Assembly: GCF_000193495.2 (NCBI RefSeq)
Contig: NZ_AP023410.1
Location: 2,676,501 to 2,740,500 of the forward strand
DNA length: 64,000 bases
Source of the DNA: Acetobacter aceti NBRC 14818
GTDB lineage: Bacteria > Pseudomonadota > Alphaproteobacteria > Acetobacterales > Acetobacteraceae
Reading direction: 5' to 3'
Part shown: in pieces, positions 1 through 8,416 of the stretch
Position numbering within the stretch: position 1 is the stretch's first letter
Layout of the letters: each line of letters starts with the position of its first letter
The notes under the pieces: generated by a model
Database searches by the model: none
Seen by the model: the letters and a program-made list of their open reading frames with translations, nothing else
What the model was told of the DNA's origin: nothing
Position numbers and translations under genes: made by a program

Positions 1-111
1 GCATTGCCGATAATGTTGGCGGATAGAAAGATCGTGGCTTTAAAGGCCATTGTCGCGGATGTACTCGCCAGAGCGTTGCAGTCAGAGGCAGAACAAGGCA
101 ACCAGCAGTAA
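1..111 (+). CDS. C-terminal end of an unidentified protein (cut by window edge)
   Basis: An open frame of 36 codons enters from the left edge and ends at a TAA. The tail is alanine- and leucine-rich, looks helical (ending ALQSEAEQGNQQ) and contains no recognisable motif, so no function is proposed. The continuous frame and the alanine/valine-rich composition suggest a real C-terminus rather than chance, but this is too short to be certain. Confidence 0.4.
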   Translation, partial: ALPIMLADRKIVALKAIVADVLARALQSEAEQGNQQ

Positions 112-966
112 GAAAACTGATATGTAAAAACTGGTATGCCATGGTGTGATGAAAACCTGAAGAATTATCATGAAACCTAAATTTTTTGTTCTACAGAAAA
201 AGTTTTTTAATATTCCTGTGATCGTTGTCTGCCAGTTTAGATAAAGCAAGAGCTGCTGAAAGCAGTATGGCGACAGTAAATGACAGGACAAGAAATATTG
301 TGGGATTCAGGGCATGCAGTGCATAGCACTGTTCCGTAGATGGCTACTATTACTCTCTTGTTTTCATGATTGTTGTCTTTTCCTGTTGATGGCTTTTGTG
401 ACTGACTGTCATATCGAAAAAAAATCCAATGGTTTCGATGTTGGAAAAGGACAGAAATAAATTCCGAACCAAAGACGAGGTCTGCCACCCGTAGACGGTG
501 CGATAGACTGAAAAAGGCAATTGTGGTTTTCGCAATGACAGGAGAATGTCTGACCTGCCGCGGATCAGGGCAAGTGAGACAAGAAAGGCAGAGAATTCAT
601 TTCCTTTAGCTGTCGATTTCCATAAAACGGATCGGGAGATTGATGACAGTAACAACAATATTGGGGGCGATAACAGTCGTATCAAAAAAGAAGACGCGAG
701 TAGCCTAGTTTATTGCAGGGAGTCTGATAACTCCGATCAGGATAGCAGAGATTTCCGATATACCAAGCGTAATCTGTGATGGGAATTTTTCAGGAGCAAC
801 ACAGTTTCCAACCATTGTCGTCACAATCATGCGGCAGACAACAAACTCTCTGAAAGTGGGAGTAAAGATATTCCCTATCGATTGCTGCTAAGAAATCAGA
901 AGTTTTTCAATTTGACAGACGATCAACTTATCAATTTTTTCGAATGGCCGCCTGTCATTATTGAGT
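112..966. other. 855-base stretch without a recognisable gene
   Basis: AT-rich sequence between the partial gene at the left edge and the 3' end of the TonB-dependent receptor. Open frames of 64-111 codons occur on both strands, but none has a credible ribosome-binding site, domain or composition. The low GC content and broken frames suggest decayed or foreign DNA. No RNA gene, terminator or repeat was recognised. Confidence 0.5.
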
Positions 967-3399
967 TCAGAAGTCCGCTTTGATAGATCCGAAAGCAGTC
1001 CGAGGCATGCCAAGTAGCATTGACTGGTAACTGTAGCCGCTTGATGAATCAAGCGGATTTCCGTTTTCACCCATAGTCGCAATGTAAGTCTGGTTTGTGA
1101 TGTTATTCAGGTTGAAGGCCAATGTCAGTCCTTTAACGAAACCGCCAAGGGGAGGGGAATGGTCTGCTGGTTTCTTGACGTGCCACTGAAGGCCCAGGTT
1201 TGCAAGCCAGTAACCTGGCGCATGAAGTTCTCCAGAATAATCGTAGTTTCTGTGGCTAAGATAATTCCCCTCGATGTAGAAACTCAGGCTGCGCCAGTCG
1301 TAGGCGAGATTGGCCTTATACATGAAGCGGGGATAATTGACGACCTGCTGGCCTTTTGTCCGGTATATAGTTCCCTGCTGCGTGATATTATTATCATAAA
1401 CAGCATGATTGTAGCTTATGCTGTTGGAGATGGACAGATTGCGGACAGGACGGATCACGAACTGGACGTCCACACCGTTCATTGTCACGCTACCAACATT
1501 CGCAACCGCTGACACCGGATTGATGACAGGGCCGGATGTGATCTGCTGCAGACGATTGAAGAAGTTTGTGCGGTAAGCATAGACTGATGCATCCATCAGA
1601 CGATCGGAATAACGATAGCCTATTGCATAGGTCCAGTCTTTTTCAGGGCGAATGGACCCACGACTTGCATCGTAGGCGGCCTGTGTTACCGCAAAAGGAG
1701 ATGCTGAAAGCTTATACCCTGATTCCATGTAGTTGCGGGCATTTTCAGAGATATCAATAAAAATCTCATGATTTTTCAGGAAGCGATAATCGACGCCGAT
1801 ATGCGGCAGAAATGCTTTTGCTGTTGTGAGACTTTCACCGGAAGTAATGTCTCCTGCCGAGGTGTCGTAATAAGCAGTGCTCAGATAGCCATCGCCAACA
1901 CGTTGTGTGGACAGCAGTGACTTGAATCCGAAATGCAGGGCAAGATTCTGAATAGGACGGTAGGTGTCATTAACGAACGCGGTAAACGTGTTTGAATTAT
2001 AGTTCTGATTGAAGATTTCTGCGAACGGATTGGACTGATGTTGAAGAGGGTTGACGAGATTTCCCATAATCTGACCATTGACGACACTGGGCTGCTGATA
2101 GGCATACATTGGTGACTGGTAAGAGTTGTTTTCGTACCAGATGCCCATACCGATATGATTGCGGGCAATGTCATAGGTCAGTTTCGACAGAATACCGAAG
2201 CGACGGAAAGATGGTTCTTTCATGAGTTCGCTTAGAGGGGACCCGTTGGGCGAGGAAAAATAAGGCGAAGTCCAGCCGGTCTGCTGTAGATCGGCATGAC
2301 CATAGGCGGTCGTGACCCACTTTAATCGGTCCGTCAGGGCAAGATCAGACTTCACATAGCCCATGAAACCGTGTTCATTGGTCGGGCTATCATAATAAGA
2401 GGCATCTTCCGGATCAGATAATTTGTTGTAACCACTAGGATAGATTCCTTTCGCGGCATTGACGGCGGCAAGATATCCGCTGGCCTTTCCATTGTAGTAG
2501 TTGTCTATCTTGTTGCCGAGTTTCTGTAAAATTTCAGGTGACATGTCCTGATATTCATAGGAATGCAGGTCATAATAATTAAAGTAGGTAGAAAGAGAAC
2601 TGTTTTCGGCGATCGGCTGAATCAGTTTTGCGCTAGCCTGCTGCGAAAACTGTTCTCCGAAGCCTTTCCACTTCTGCTGGTCATTTCGAACATAGGAAAC
2701 ATAGAAGCGGGTACCTGTCGAGTTCAGGTCGCCGCTGTCAACGCGAACATAGGTATGATAGTTGGAGTAACTGCCGAAGCCCTGCTGGACTGATGCACCC
2801 AGTTTATGGGCCGGATCAATGGTACGATAGGCGAGAGAACCACCGAGATTGTTGCTGGCAGCAACTTCTTCTGCGCCGGCTGACTGGGAAACATCAATGC
2901 CGGCGACGTTTTCCGGTGCTGTCGCTATAGTCGGATTCACACCATTGTAGTTACGGTAAGTGATTTCACCCAGAGGCATGTCGTCGAGTGTTATACCGAG
3001 ATCTGATTGGGAGAAGCCATGCATGAAGATCTGGGTTGACCAGGTGGAAGTGCCCTGGGCATCTGCGGACTGGAAGTTGATGCCTGGAGACTGGTTGAGA
3101 GCCGCCAGAGGATTCATTCCGGGGGCGAGGCGTTCGATGGAGGCCTTGGAGACAAGGATATGCGCAGGTGGGCTACGGCGTCGCACGGAAACGGAAAGTG
3201 CTTCTGTTCCCTTGGCCTGCGTGGCGGTCGTCGCGTGCTTGCGATGTGTGGCTGAAACTGAGCTTTTAGCTTGCGCCGCTGACGCTGTATTTGAACTTTT
3301 CCCCGCTGTGCGTGCAACCGCCTGCGAAGAAAGGGGGATTTCATAAGAAACTATGGTCGTAACAAGAAGAGAAAAAGGAAAGGCAATTTTCTTTTTCAT
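967..3399 (-). CDS. TonB-dependent outer-membrane receptor
   Basis: An 810-residue outer-membrane receptor that would import a siderophore, metal chelate or other nutrient using energy from TonB-ExbBD. It has a hydrophobic, signal-like N-terminus (MKKKIAFPFSLLVTTIVS), a low-complexity linker, and a plug domain at about 75-200 (LVSKASIERLAPG, then HGFSQSDLGITLDDMPLG, then NNLGGSLAYRT). A long aromatic-rich beta-barrel follows, ending in the terminal Phe typical of barrel proteins. The length is normal for the family. The substrate cannot be told from sequence. GC content is lower than in the core genes, and the flanks are a gene-poor stretch on one side and broken genes on the other, so this looks like accessory DNA. 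The roughly 300 bases upstream hold a palindrome that may be an operator and no gene. Confidence 0.9.
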   Translation of the reverse strand: MKKKIAFPFSLLVTTIVSYEIPLSSQAVARTAGKSSNTASAAQAKSSVSATHRKHATTATQAKGTEALSVSVRRRSPPAHILVSKASIERLAPGMNPLAALNQSPGINFQSADAQGTSTWSTQIFMHGFSQSDLGITLDDMPLGEITYRNYNGVNPTIATAPENVAGIDVSQSAGAEEVAASNNLGGSLAYRTIDPAHKLGASVQQGFGSYSNYHTYVRVDSGDLNSTGTRFYVSYVRNDQQKWKGFGEQFSQQASAKLIQPIAENSSLSTYFNYYDLHSYEYQDMSPEILQKLGNKIDNYYNGKASGYLAAVNAAKGIYPSGYNKLSDPEDASYYDSPTNEHGFMGYVKSDLALTDRLKWVTTAYGHADLQQTGWTSPYFSSPNGSPLSELMKEPSFRRFGILSKLTYDIARNHIGMGIWYENNSYQSPMYAYQQPSVVNGQIMGNLVNPLQHQSNPFAEIFNQNYNSNTFTAFVNDTYRPIQNLALHFGFKSLLSTQRVGDGYLSTAYYDTSAGDITSGESLTTAKAFLPHIGVDYRFLKNHEIFIDISENARNYMESGYKLSASPFAVTQAAYDASRGSIRPEKDWTYAIGYRYSDRLMDASVYAYRTNFFNRLQQITSGPVINPVSAVANVGSVTMNGVDVQFVIRPVRNLSISNSISYNHAVYDNNITQQGTIYRTKGQQVVNYPRFMYKANLAYDWRSLSFYIEGNYLSHRNYDYSGELHAPGYWLANLGLQWHVKKPADHSPPLGGFVKGLTLAFNLNNITNQTYIATMGENGNPLDSSSGYSYQSMLLGMPRTAFGSIKADF

Positions 3400-3460
3400 T
3401 GCGTGATTGACCCTTCGAGGACGAAAGCAAGATCCGGTAAAAGCTGTTTCGATCTATTGA

Positions 3461-3476
3461 ATATCGTATACGCTAT
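3461..3476. promoter_or_regulatory. Candidate operator of the TonB-dependent receptor
   Basis: ATATCGTATACGCTAT is a near-perfect 16-base inverted repeat (one mismatched pair) about 65 bases upstream of the receptor start codon, inside AT-rich DNA where a promoter is expected. It does not match the classical Fur box closely. Its role as a repressor site is inferred from position and symmetry only. Confidence 0.3.
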
Positions 3477-3696
3477 CATTCTCGTTATGGTATCGCAATA
3501 AAGTAAGCCGGAAATCGATGTGGCTTTTCAAGACTATTTTGGGGAAGGGAAGATGTGGAAAAAATAAAAAACAATAAGTTATGGAATTTTTTCCAGTATT
3601 TATTTTATTACTTTATCGATATGAGTTGGTTGGTGTTGCCTCAATGTCACACTGTATTTGCTGCGTGGAGAATAGCAGCCGACAAAAATTAATCTT

Positions 3697-3990
3697 TCAT
3701 TTTTTGGAAGGGTTTGTCGCCAGCGGATATTCCATATCACTGGTAAGATCTTTTCGGGTTTGAGAGATATGGGTATGTACTGATTTCCGGAGTGCCTCAA
3801 TATCCCGCTTCAGCCATAGATCAAGAAGTATTCCATGCTCTTTTGTCGCCCGTTTACGGTGGGAATGGTGTTCCAGATAGAGCAGAACATACCGTTCGGC
3901 AATCATGTGAAGCCGTTCCGGTATGCTGTATGACAGATCACCAGTTCCCGGTTTCATGAGTGCGAGATAGAATGCGTGGTTGCAATCTCC
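3697..3990 (-). pseudogene. C-terminal (FCD) remnant of a GntR-family regulator
   Basis: The minus-strand frame reads NHAFYLALMKPGTG, then ERLHMIAERYVLLYLEHH, then EHGILLDLWLKRDIEALRKS. This is the second half of an FCD ligand-binding domain, which normally follows a winged-helix DNA-binding domain in GntR-type repressors. The winged helix is absent: reading upstream from the last recognisable residues gives a stop at about 3990, and the aldehyde dehydrogenase remnant begins at once in the opposite direction. An internal ATG could give an 86-residue peptide, but that could not bind DNA as a GntR protein. A single deletion probably removed the divergent promoter region and both N-termini. Confidence 0.7.
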
Positions 3991-4000
3991 CCATTGTTAG

Positions 4001-4696
4001 GTGAAGATTTCTACGATTCCTCGAGATTTTTCAGTGCTTCACGAGCTGCATTCCGGTCGGCATCTCAATGCGTCCATTGTCGCTCCCTCTGCCGATCTTG
4101 AGATGACGCTGAGAGCAGTGGCCTTTGGCGCGATGGGCACGGCGGGACAACGCTGCACGACGCTTCGTCGTCTGATTGCGCATATATCAGTCTATGATCG
4201 ACTGATTCCGAGATTGAAGCAGATTTATGCCGCTATTCAGGTTGGCAATCCACTCGAAGTAGGGTCGCTGGTGGGTCAGTTGGTTGATGAAGCTGCATTT
4301 ATTGCCATGCAGGCCAGTCTTGAGGCCGCCAGAAAGGCGGGTGGCATCGTGCATGGGGGCGAGCGCGTTCTGGTGAACGGCGAAGGGTCTTTTTGCGTGC
4401 GTCCAGCGCTGATGGAGATGACGGTGCAGAAAGGGCCTGTTATTGAAGAAATTTTTGCCTCGATCCTCTATGTTCTGAAGTATGATACGCCAGAAGAGGC
4501 TATCGCTCTCCAGAACAATGTCGCTCAGGGTCTCTCTTCATCTCTCTTCAGCAATGACATGCGGGAAGTGGAAGGCTATCTGTCTGCGGCCGGTTCGGAT
4601 GCCTGGAAAGGTTATATGCGCCGTCAGACAAACACGATCAATTACGGTCTTTCCCTGCCTCTCGCTCAGGATGTCAAATTCGACGTCAGTTCCTGA
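4001..4696 (+). pseudogene. Doubly truncated ALDH7-type aldehyde dehydrogenase
   Basis: This resembles the aminoadipate/piperideine-6-carboxylate semialdehyde dehydrogenase family (ALDH7/AmaB), which oxidises a lysine-catabolism aldehyde with NAD+. Recognisable blocks are IVAPSADLEMTLRAVAFGA, the catalytic-cysteine region GTAGQRCTTLRRLIAH, VIEEIFASILYVLKY, and the C-terminal DAWKGYMRRQTNTINYG. The roughly 260 N-terminal residues with most of the NAD+ fold are missing. A further block of about 35 residues, which in intact enzymes lies between two GSD tripeptides (GSDCG...GSDAW), is also gone, leaving one GSD. The frame is open but the product cannot be an active enzyme. With the neighbouring GntR remnant it may once have formed a regulated catabolic locus. 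Confidence 0.75.
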
Positions 4697-4715
4697 CGGG
4701 AAGCCGGGCGGGTGA

Positions 4716-5604
4716 TTACGGAATGCTCCCGTCCTGCTCTTCCAGCCACGTCCGAAAACGGGCGAGTGGGTCGTAATGCGAGCGATGGCAGGGCCAGACA
4801 GGATAATAGGCTTCGTCATCCTGCGTTTCGAAGGCGTCGCCAATCTGGACGAGACTGTCCGTTTCGAGGGCGTGGTGAACCATGATCTCCGGTAGAAGAT
4901 CGATTCCGGATTCTGCAATCACAATCTGTGAAATGATGAAATACTGATCGCATAGCATGCCGTGGACGTTCGTGGCGTCCACCCCCTGAGTGTTGAACCA
5001 TCGTTCCCAGGCATTCGGGCGGGAGACGAGGTGGAGCAGCGGTGCCTTGAGAAGACCGGCAGGCTCCGTGAAGTCATAGCGTTTGAAAAGAGACGGTGCG
5101 CAGACAGGTAATGTCTGCTCCCGAGCGATCAACTGCGTTTCCGTTCCGGGCCAGTCGGGGATACCGAAGTTTACGGCGGCGTCAAAGATTTCCGTAATGA
5201 AATCAAAAGCGGATGTTCGTGTGAAAAGATTGACGGTGACTTCAGGATTTTTCGTCGTGAAATCAGCAAGGCGGGCGGCGAGCCAGAGACCGCCAAATGT
5301 GGGCGGTACAGCAAGATTCAGTGTGCCGCCATCAGGAGCGGCCCGAAGGCCCAGCGTGGCGGTCGCAGGCCTCCCGTATTTCGTGCGCATAGGCTTCTCC
5401 AGCCACGGTCAGGCGGACTGTCTGTCTTTCCCTTGCAAAAAGCCTGGCACCCAGTTGCTCTTCCTGCAGACGGATCTGGCGACTGATCACACTCTGCGTC
5501 AGATGCTGTTTCAGGGCTGCGGCAGTAAAATTCTGATGGCGAGCAGCGGCTTCGAAAGTGCAGAGAAGGAAAATTGAAGGGAGAAACCGTCTCGCATAAG
5601 CCAT
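4716..5604 (-). pseudogene. LysR-family (GcvA-like) regulator with a frameshift
   Basis: The 5' part, from the ATG at 5604 behind an AGGAAAG-like ribosome-binding site, encodes the winged-helix domain (FLPSIFLLCTFEAAARHQNF, then LTQSVISRQIRLQEEQLG, then LFARERQTVRLTVAGEAYA). The 3' part in another frame encodes the substrate-binding domain, from about ATATLGLRAAPDGGTLN to the C-terminus, including PTFGGLWLAARLADFTTKNP. The two halves join only if one base is added or lost near 5350-5365. Combined length is close to the usual 295-300 residues. Either the gene is inactive or the window has a sequencing error here. The broken genes beside it favour true decay. Confidence 0.8.
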
Positions 5605-5963
5605 CTCAGTCCGCTTTCCTGTTGATTCTGTCTTCAGATTCAGGGACAGGTTGCATGACTTTGAGGCAGAAGATGACCCTTGTCGGGATCTGGGTTGCGG
5701 ACATGAGCGTGTGAGTACGCCGGTCGTGTCTGGCGGCAACATGTCGCCAGTTTTCCAGTAGAGAAAGTAGCAATGAGCTGCGATTCTCATCTGGTCAGGA
5801 AGGGAGGATTTTTCCTCCATTCAGTTTATAGGTTTTGCGAGTCAGGCAATAAACCTGCTCTGTGTGTTTAAATTGACACAATATTTCATAATTTGTTTGT
5901 CGGCATGGAATCTCCGGATTGTTTGCCTTAATTTCCTTAACAAAAGTTAACGGAGTGTGTCTT
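5605..5963. promoter_or_regulatory. Upstream region of the two-partner secretion operon
   Basis: This 359-base stretch separates the divergent LysR remnant from the IalB-family gene and contains no credible gene. A TTGACA hexamer at 5873-5878 is a possible -35 element of a sigma70 promoter reading toward the secretion operon, but no good -10 hexamer follows at 16-18 bases. A small palindrome (GGAGGATTTTTCCTCC, about 5806-5821) is also present. LysR regulators often control a divergent neighbour; whether this one ever controlled the operon is unknown. Confidence 0.3.
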
Positions 5964-6581
5964 TTGTTATTGAACATCAGAACCCTTTTGACACTGTCGG
6001 TTTTATCTATGGCGGTTGGTGTTGGTCCTGCGCTGGCGGCGACGGGCAAGCCTGCGGCTCCTGCGACCTCACAGCCGCAGGCTTCTCCGACGACGCTGAC
6101 GGGCACGTCGGGTCCGTGGAACTATCGCTGTGTGTTTCCGGGCGCGAACGTGACGACTTCGCCGGTGCTGTGCGTGATGGAGCAGTCGCTTGCCATGCAG
6201 GACGCCCAGAAGAAGACCGTGCCGCTGGGTGCCGTGATCTTTGCGCGCGCGCAGGTGGACAACAAAACCCCGCTTTCCGGTCGTCCTTGGCGTCTGACGG
6301 TTGAGACCCCTCTGGGTCTGTCGCTGAAAACCCAGCCGCGTGTGGCGGCCGATAAGGGCGCGCCGTTGACGCTCGTCTGGCAGAGCTGCGTGTCGACCGG
6401 CTGTCTGGCGTCGGCGGATCTGACGGATGATCAGGTTAAATACCTGCGCCACGCGAAACAGGGTCATATCATGGCGGACAAGCTGGCTGGCGGCGTGCTG
6501 ACCATCAACTTTGACCTGCTGGGCGCCGATGATGGACTAAAGGCGCTGGACGGCTGGATTTCTCCGGGCACGTCTCACTGA
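5964..6581 (+). CDS. IalB-family (invasion-associated locus B) exported protein
   Basis: A protein of about 205 residues with an N-terminal signal peptide (LLTLSVLSMAVGVGPALA) followed by a family core with the usual tryptophan and paired cysteines (GPWNYRCVFPG, then LCVMEQSL, then LTLVWQSCVSTGC). IalB was named for a Bartonella invasion factor; in most alphaproteobacteria the exact role is unknown and the protein is periplasmic or surface-exposed. The start is uncertain: TTG codons at 5964 and 5970 follow a CGGAG sequence, while a TTG at 5919 would give a longer, less natural signal peptide. It lies about 50 bases upstream of the TpsB gene on the same strand, so co-transcription is likely. 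Confidence 0.75.
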   Translation: MLLNIRTLLTLSVLSMAVGVGPALAATGKPAAPATSQPQASPTTLTGTSGPWNYRCVFPGANVTTSPVLCVMEQSLAMQDAQKKTVPLGAVIFARAQVDNKTPLSGRPWRLTVETPLGLSLKTQPRVAADKGAPLTLVWQSCVSTGCLASADLTDDQVKYLRHAKQGHIMADKLAGGVLTINFDLLGADDGLKALDGWISPGTSH

Positions 6582-6631
6582 ACTTTTTAGTCCTGTTCTA
6601 TCGTTTTTCTGTCTGATTGCCGGTGCCCTGT

Positions 6632-8416
6632 ATGCGTCCTGTCCCGTTCGGCCGTCCTGTTCTAGGCGGCCTGCTGTTGTCCGGTCTGTTCTCGCTCCAC
6701 TCCGCGCTGGCCGCTCCGGCCGGAGCGGAGCCCCCGGCGGGCGGCTTCGGCAACATGCCGCTTCCGGCAGGACCGGGCTCGGCGCAGGATCAGTTTCAGC
6801 GGTATCAGCAGCGGCAGCAGGATCTGAACATGCTGCCGCCACCGGATAACAGCACACAGATCCTGAACGAGCCGAAGGAGAGCACGTCCTCGACCCACTG
6901 TGTGGAGGTCAAGTCGATCTCCATCGAGGGCGCGGACCATCTTTCTCCTGGCGACCGGCACACGATCATCCAGCGCTATGCCGGGCGTTGCCTGACGACG
7001 GGCGATCTCAATCATGCGCTGGACGATGTGAACGGCAGCTATCTAGCGCAGGGCAATGTAACGTCGCGGGCCTATCTTCCCGAACAGTCCCTCTCCAGCG
7101 GCCATCTGCGGATTGTCGTCATTGAAGGCAAGATCGCGGGTTTTCTCTTCGAAGGCATTGAGCCGCGCCTGCATGAGGTCGCCGCCTTTCCCGGCATGCG
7201 GGACCATATTCTGAACCTGCGGGATCTCGAGCAGGGGCTCGACCAGATGAACCGCCTGCCCAGCTGGTCGGCGCGCATGAAGATCGCGCCCGGCAAAAAT
7301 CCCGGCGAGACGCAGGTGCGTATTCTCCAGCCTGCGCCGGGGATCTTTCACGGACAGGTCTGGGCGGATAACAACGGACAGCCTGAAACGGGCCGTGAAA
7401 CCGGTCACGCCATGCTGCGCGCCGACGATGCGCTGGGCCTGCTGGACATGTGGTCGGTTGAATATGACCATTCGCTGGTGGGTGACGCCGGTCGACGAAA
7501 CACACAGTATATTTCAGCCAATGGTTCCATTCCGTTTGGCAAGTGGACCGTGTTCGGCGGGTGGTGGATGTCGAACGACGTCTATCATCTCCAGAGTATG
7601 GGCGAGGATTACCGCTTTGCCGGCAAGCGCAAGGATTTCCGTTTCGGCGTCTCGCGCGAGGTGCTGCGTAATCAGATCGGCGTCACAACCCTTCAGGCTT
7701 TTTACGAACTGAAATCCTTTTCCTCGACGCTCGACCGCACGCGTCTTGAAACCCAGAGCGCCCGTCAGGGCTCGGTCGTTGCGCAGGCCAGTGAGTCTCT
7801 CAAGGCCTGGGGCGGTATCTGGTATATCACCCTCGGCATGCGCTTTGGCGTGAGAGGTGTTGGCACACACTCCAATTTTCCGGATCCCGGTGCAGCTGAT
7901 CCGCATACGCAATACGTCAAGCCGACCCTCGATATCGATGGCTACAAGCCGCTGCCATTCAGCCTGCTGTGGCACACCTCGATTCATGGTGAATACAGCA
8001 CGGAAAATCAGTTCACGAGCCAGCAGCTCCAGCTTGGTGGTCCCTATACCGTGCGCGGTTTTCTTAGTCAGATGCTGGTGGGCAATGACGGTCTCTACAT
8101 GCGCAATGACCTCTCCTACCCGCTGACCGGCGCAGGCATGAGCGATCATTGCGGGGCCTATCGCGGCTTCTGCCGACTGTTTGTTGAAGGCACTGAAGTT
8201 TACGGCATTCTGGATGTCGGCATGACCCGTGCGGGCTACCGCTCCAACACCCTGCCACCCGCGCTGAAGGGCGGCAATATCGCAGGCGCCGGCATCGGAT
8301 TTCGCAAGACACGCGGACCGATTTTCTGGATGGCGAACATAACCCACTCGATCGCGCGTGGGCCTCTTCCGCAAGAGGGCTGGATTGCGGGCTTTCAGGC
8401 GGGAGTACGTTTCTGA
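6632..8416 (+). CDS. TpsB two-partner secretion transporter (ShlB/FhaC/CdiB type)
   Basis: An outer-membrane Omp85-superfamily barrel that exports its TpsA partner. After a signal peptide (GLLLSGLFSLHSALA) come a proline/glutamine-rich linker, a POTRA region (VEVKSISIEGADHLSPGD onwards, with LRIVVIEGKIAGFLFEGIEP), and a beta-barrel ending in the usual terminal Phe (GVRF). The conserved lid-loop signature is present as LGGPYTVRGF. Length (594 residues from this ATG) is typical. An in-frame TTG at 6617 is an alternative start, and neither has a strong ribosome-binding site. The stop codon overlaps the TpsA start by one base (TGATG), which implies translational coupling. Confidence 0.92.
   Translation: MRPVPFGRPVLGGLLLSGLFSLHSALAAPAGAEPPAGGFGNMPLPAGPGSAQDQFQRYQQRQQDLNMLPPPDNSTQILNEPKESTSSTHCVEVKSISIEGADHLSPGDRHTIIQRYAGRCLTTGDLNHALDDVNGSYLAQGNVTSRAYLPEQSLSSGHLRIVVIEGKIAGFLFEGIEPRLHEVAAFPGMRDHILNLRDLEQGLDQMNRLPSWSARMKIAPGKNPGETQVRILQPAPGIFHGQVWADNNGQPETGRETGHAMLRADDALGLLDMWSVEYDHSLVGDAGRRNTQYISANGSIPFGKWTVFGGWWMSNDVYHLQSMGEDYRFAGKRKDFRFGVSREVLRNQIGVTTLQAFYELKSFSSTLDRTRLETQSARQGSVVAQASESLKAWGGIWYITLGMRFGVRGVGTHSNFPDPGAADPHTQYVKPTLDIDGYKPLPFSLLWHTSIHGEYSTENQFTSQQLQLGGPYTVRGFLSQMLVGNDGLYMRNDLSYPLTGAGMSDHCGAYRGFCRLFVEGTEVYGILDVGMTRAGYRSNTLPPALKGGNIAGAGIGFRKTRGPIFWMANITHSIARGPLPQEGWIAGFQAGVRF

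Noticed and set aside
546..779. 77-codon plus-strand frame in the left gene-poor region
   Set aside because: No ribosome-binding site, no domain, and an Asp/Asn/Ser-rich composition set by AT-rich DNA.
5802..5821. GGAGGA/TCCTCC hairpin as a terminator
   Set aside because: No gene on either strand ends just before it, and it lies inside a divergent promoter region.
5605..6000. Left attachment site duplicating the tRNA-Glu end
   Set aside because: No copy of the tRNA T-arm or acceptor end was found by eye near the left edge of the secretion operon; the boundary may lie elsewhere.
7514..8374. 286-codon minus-strand frame within tpsB
   Set aside because: TpsB has clear POTRA and barrel features through the same stretch; the other frame has no domain or start signal.
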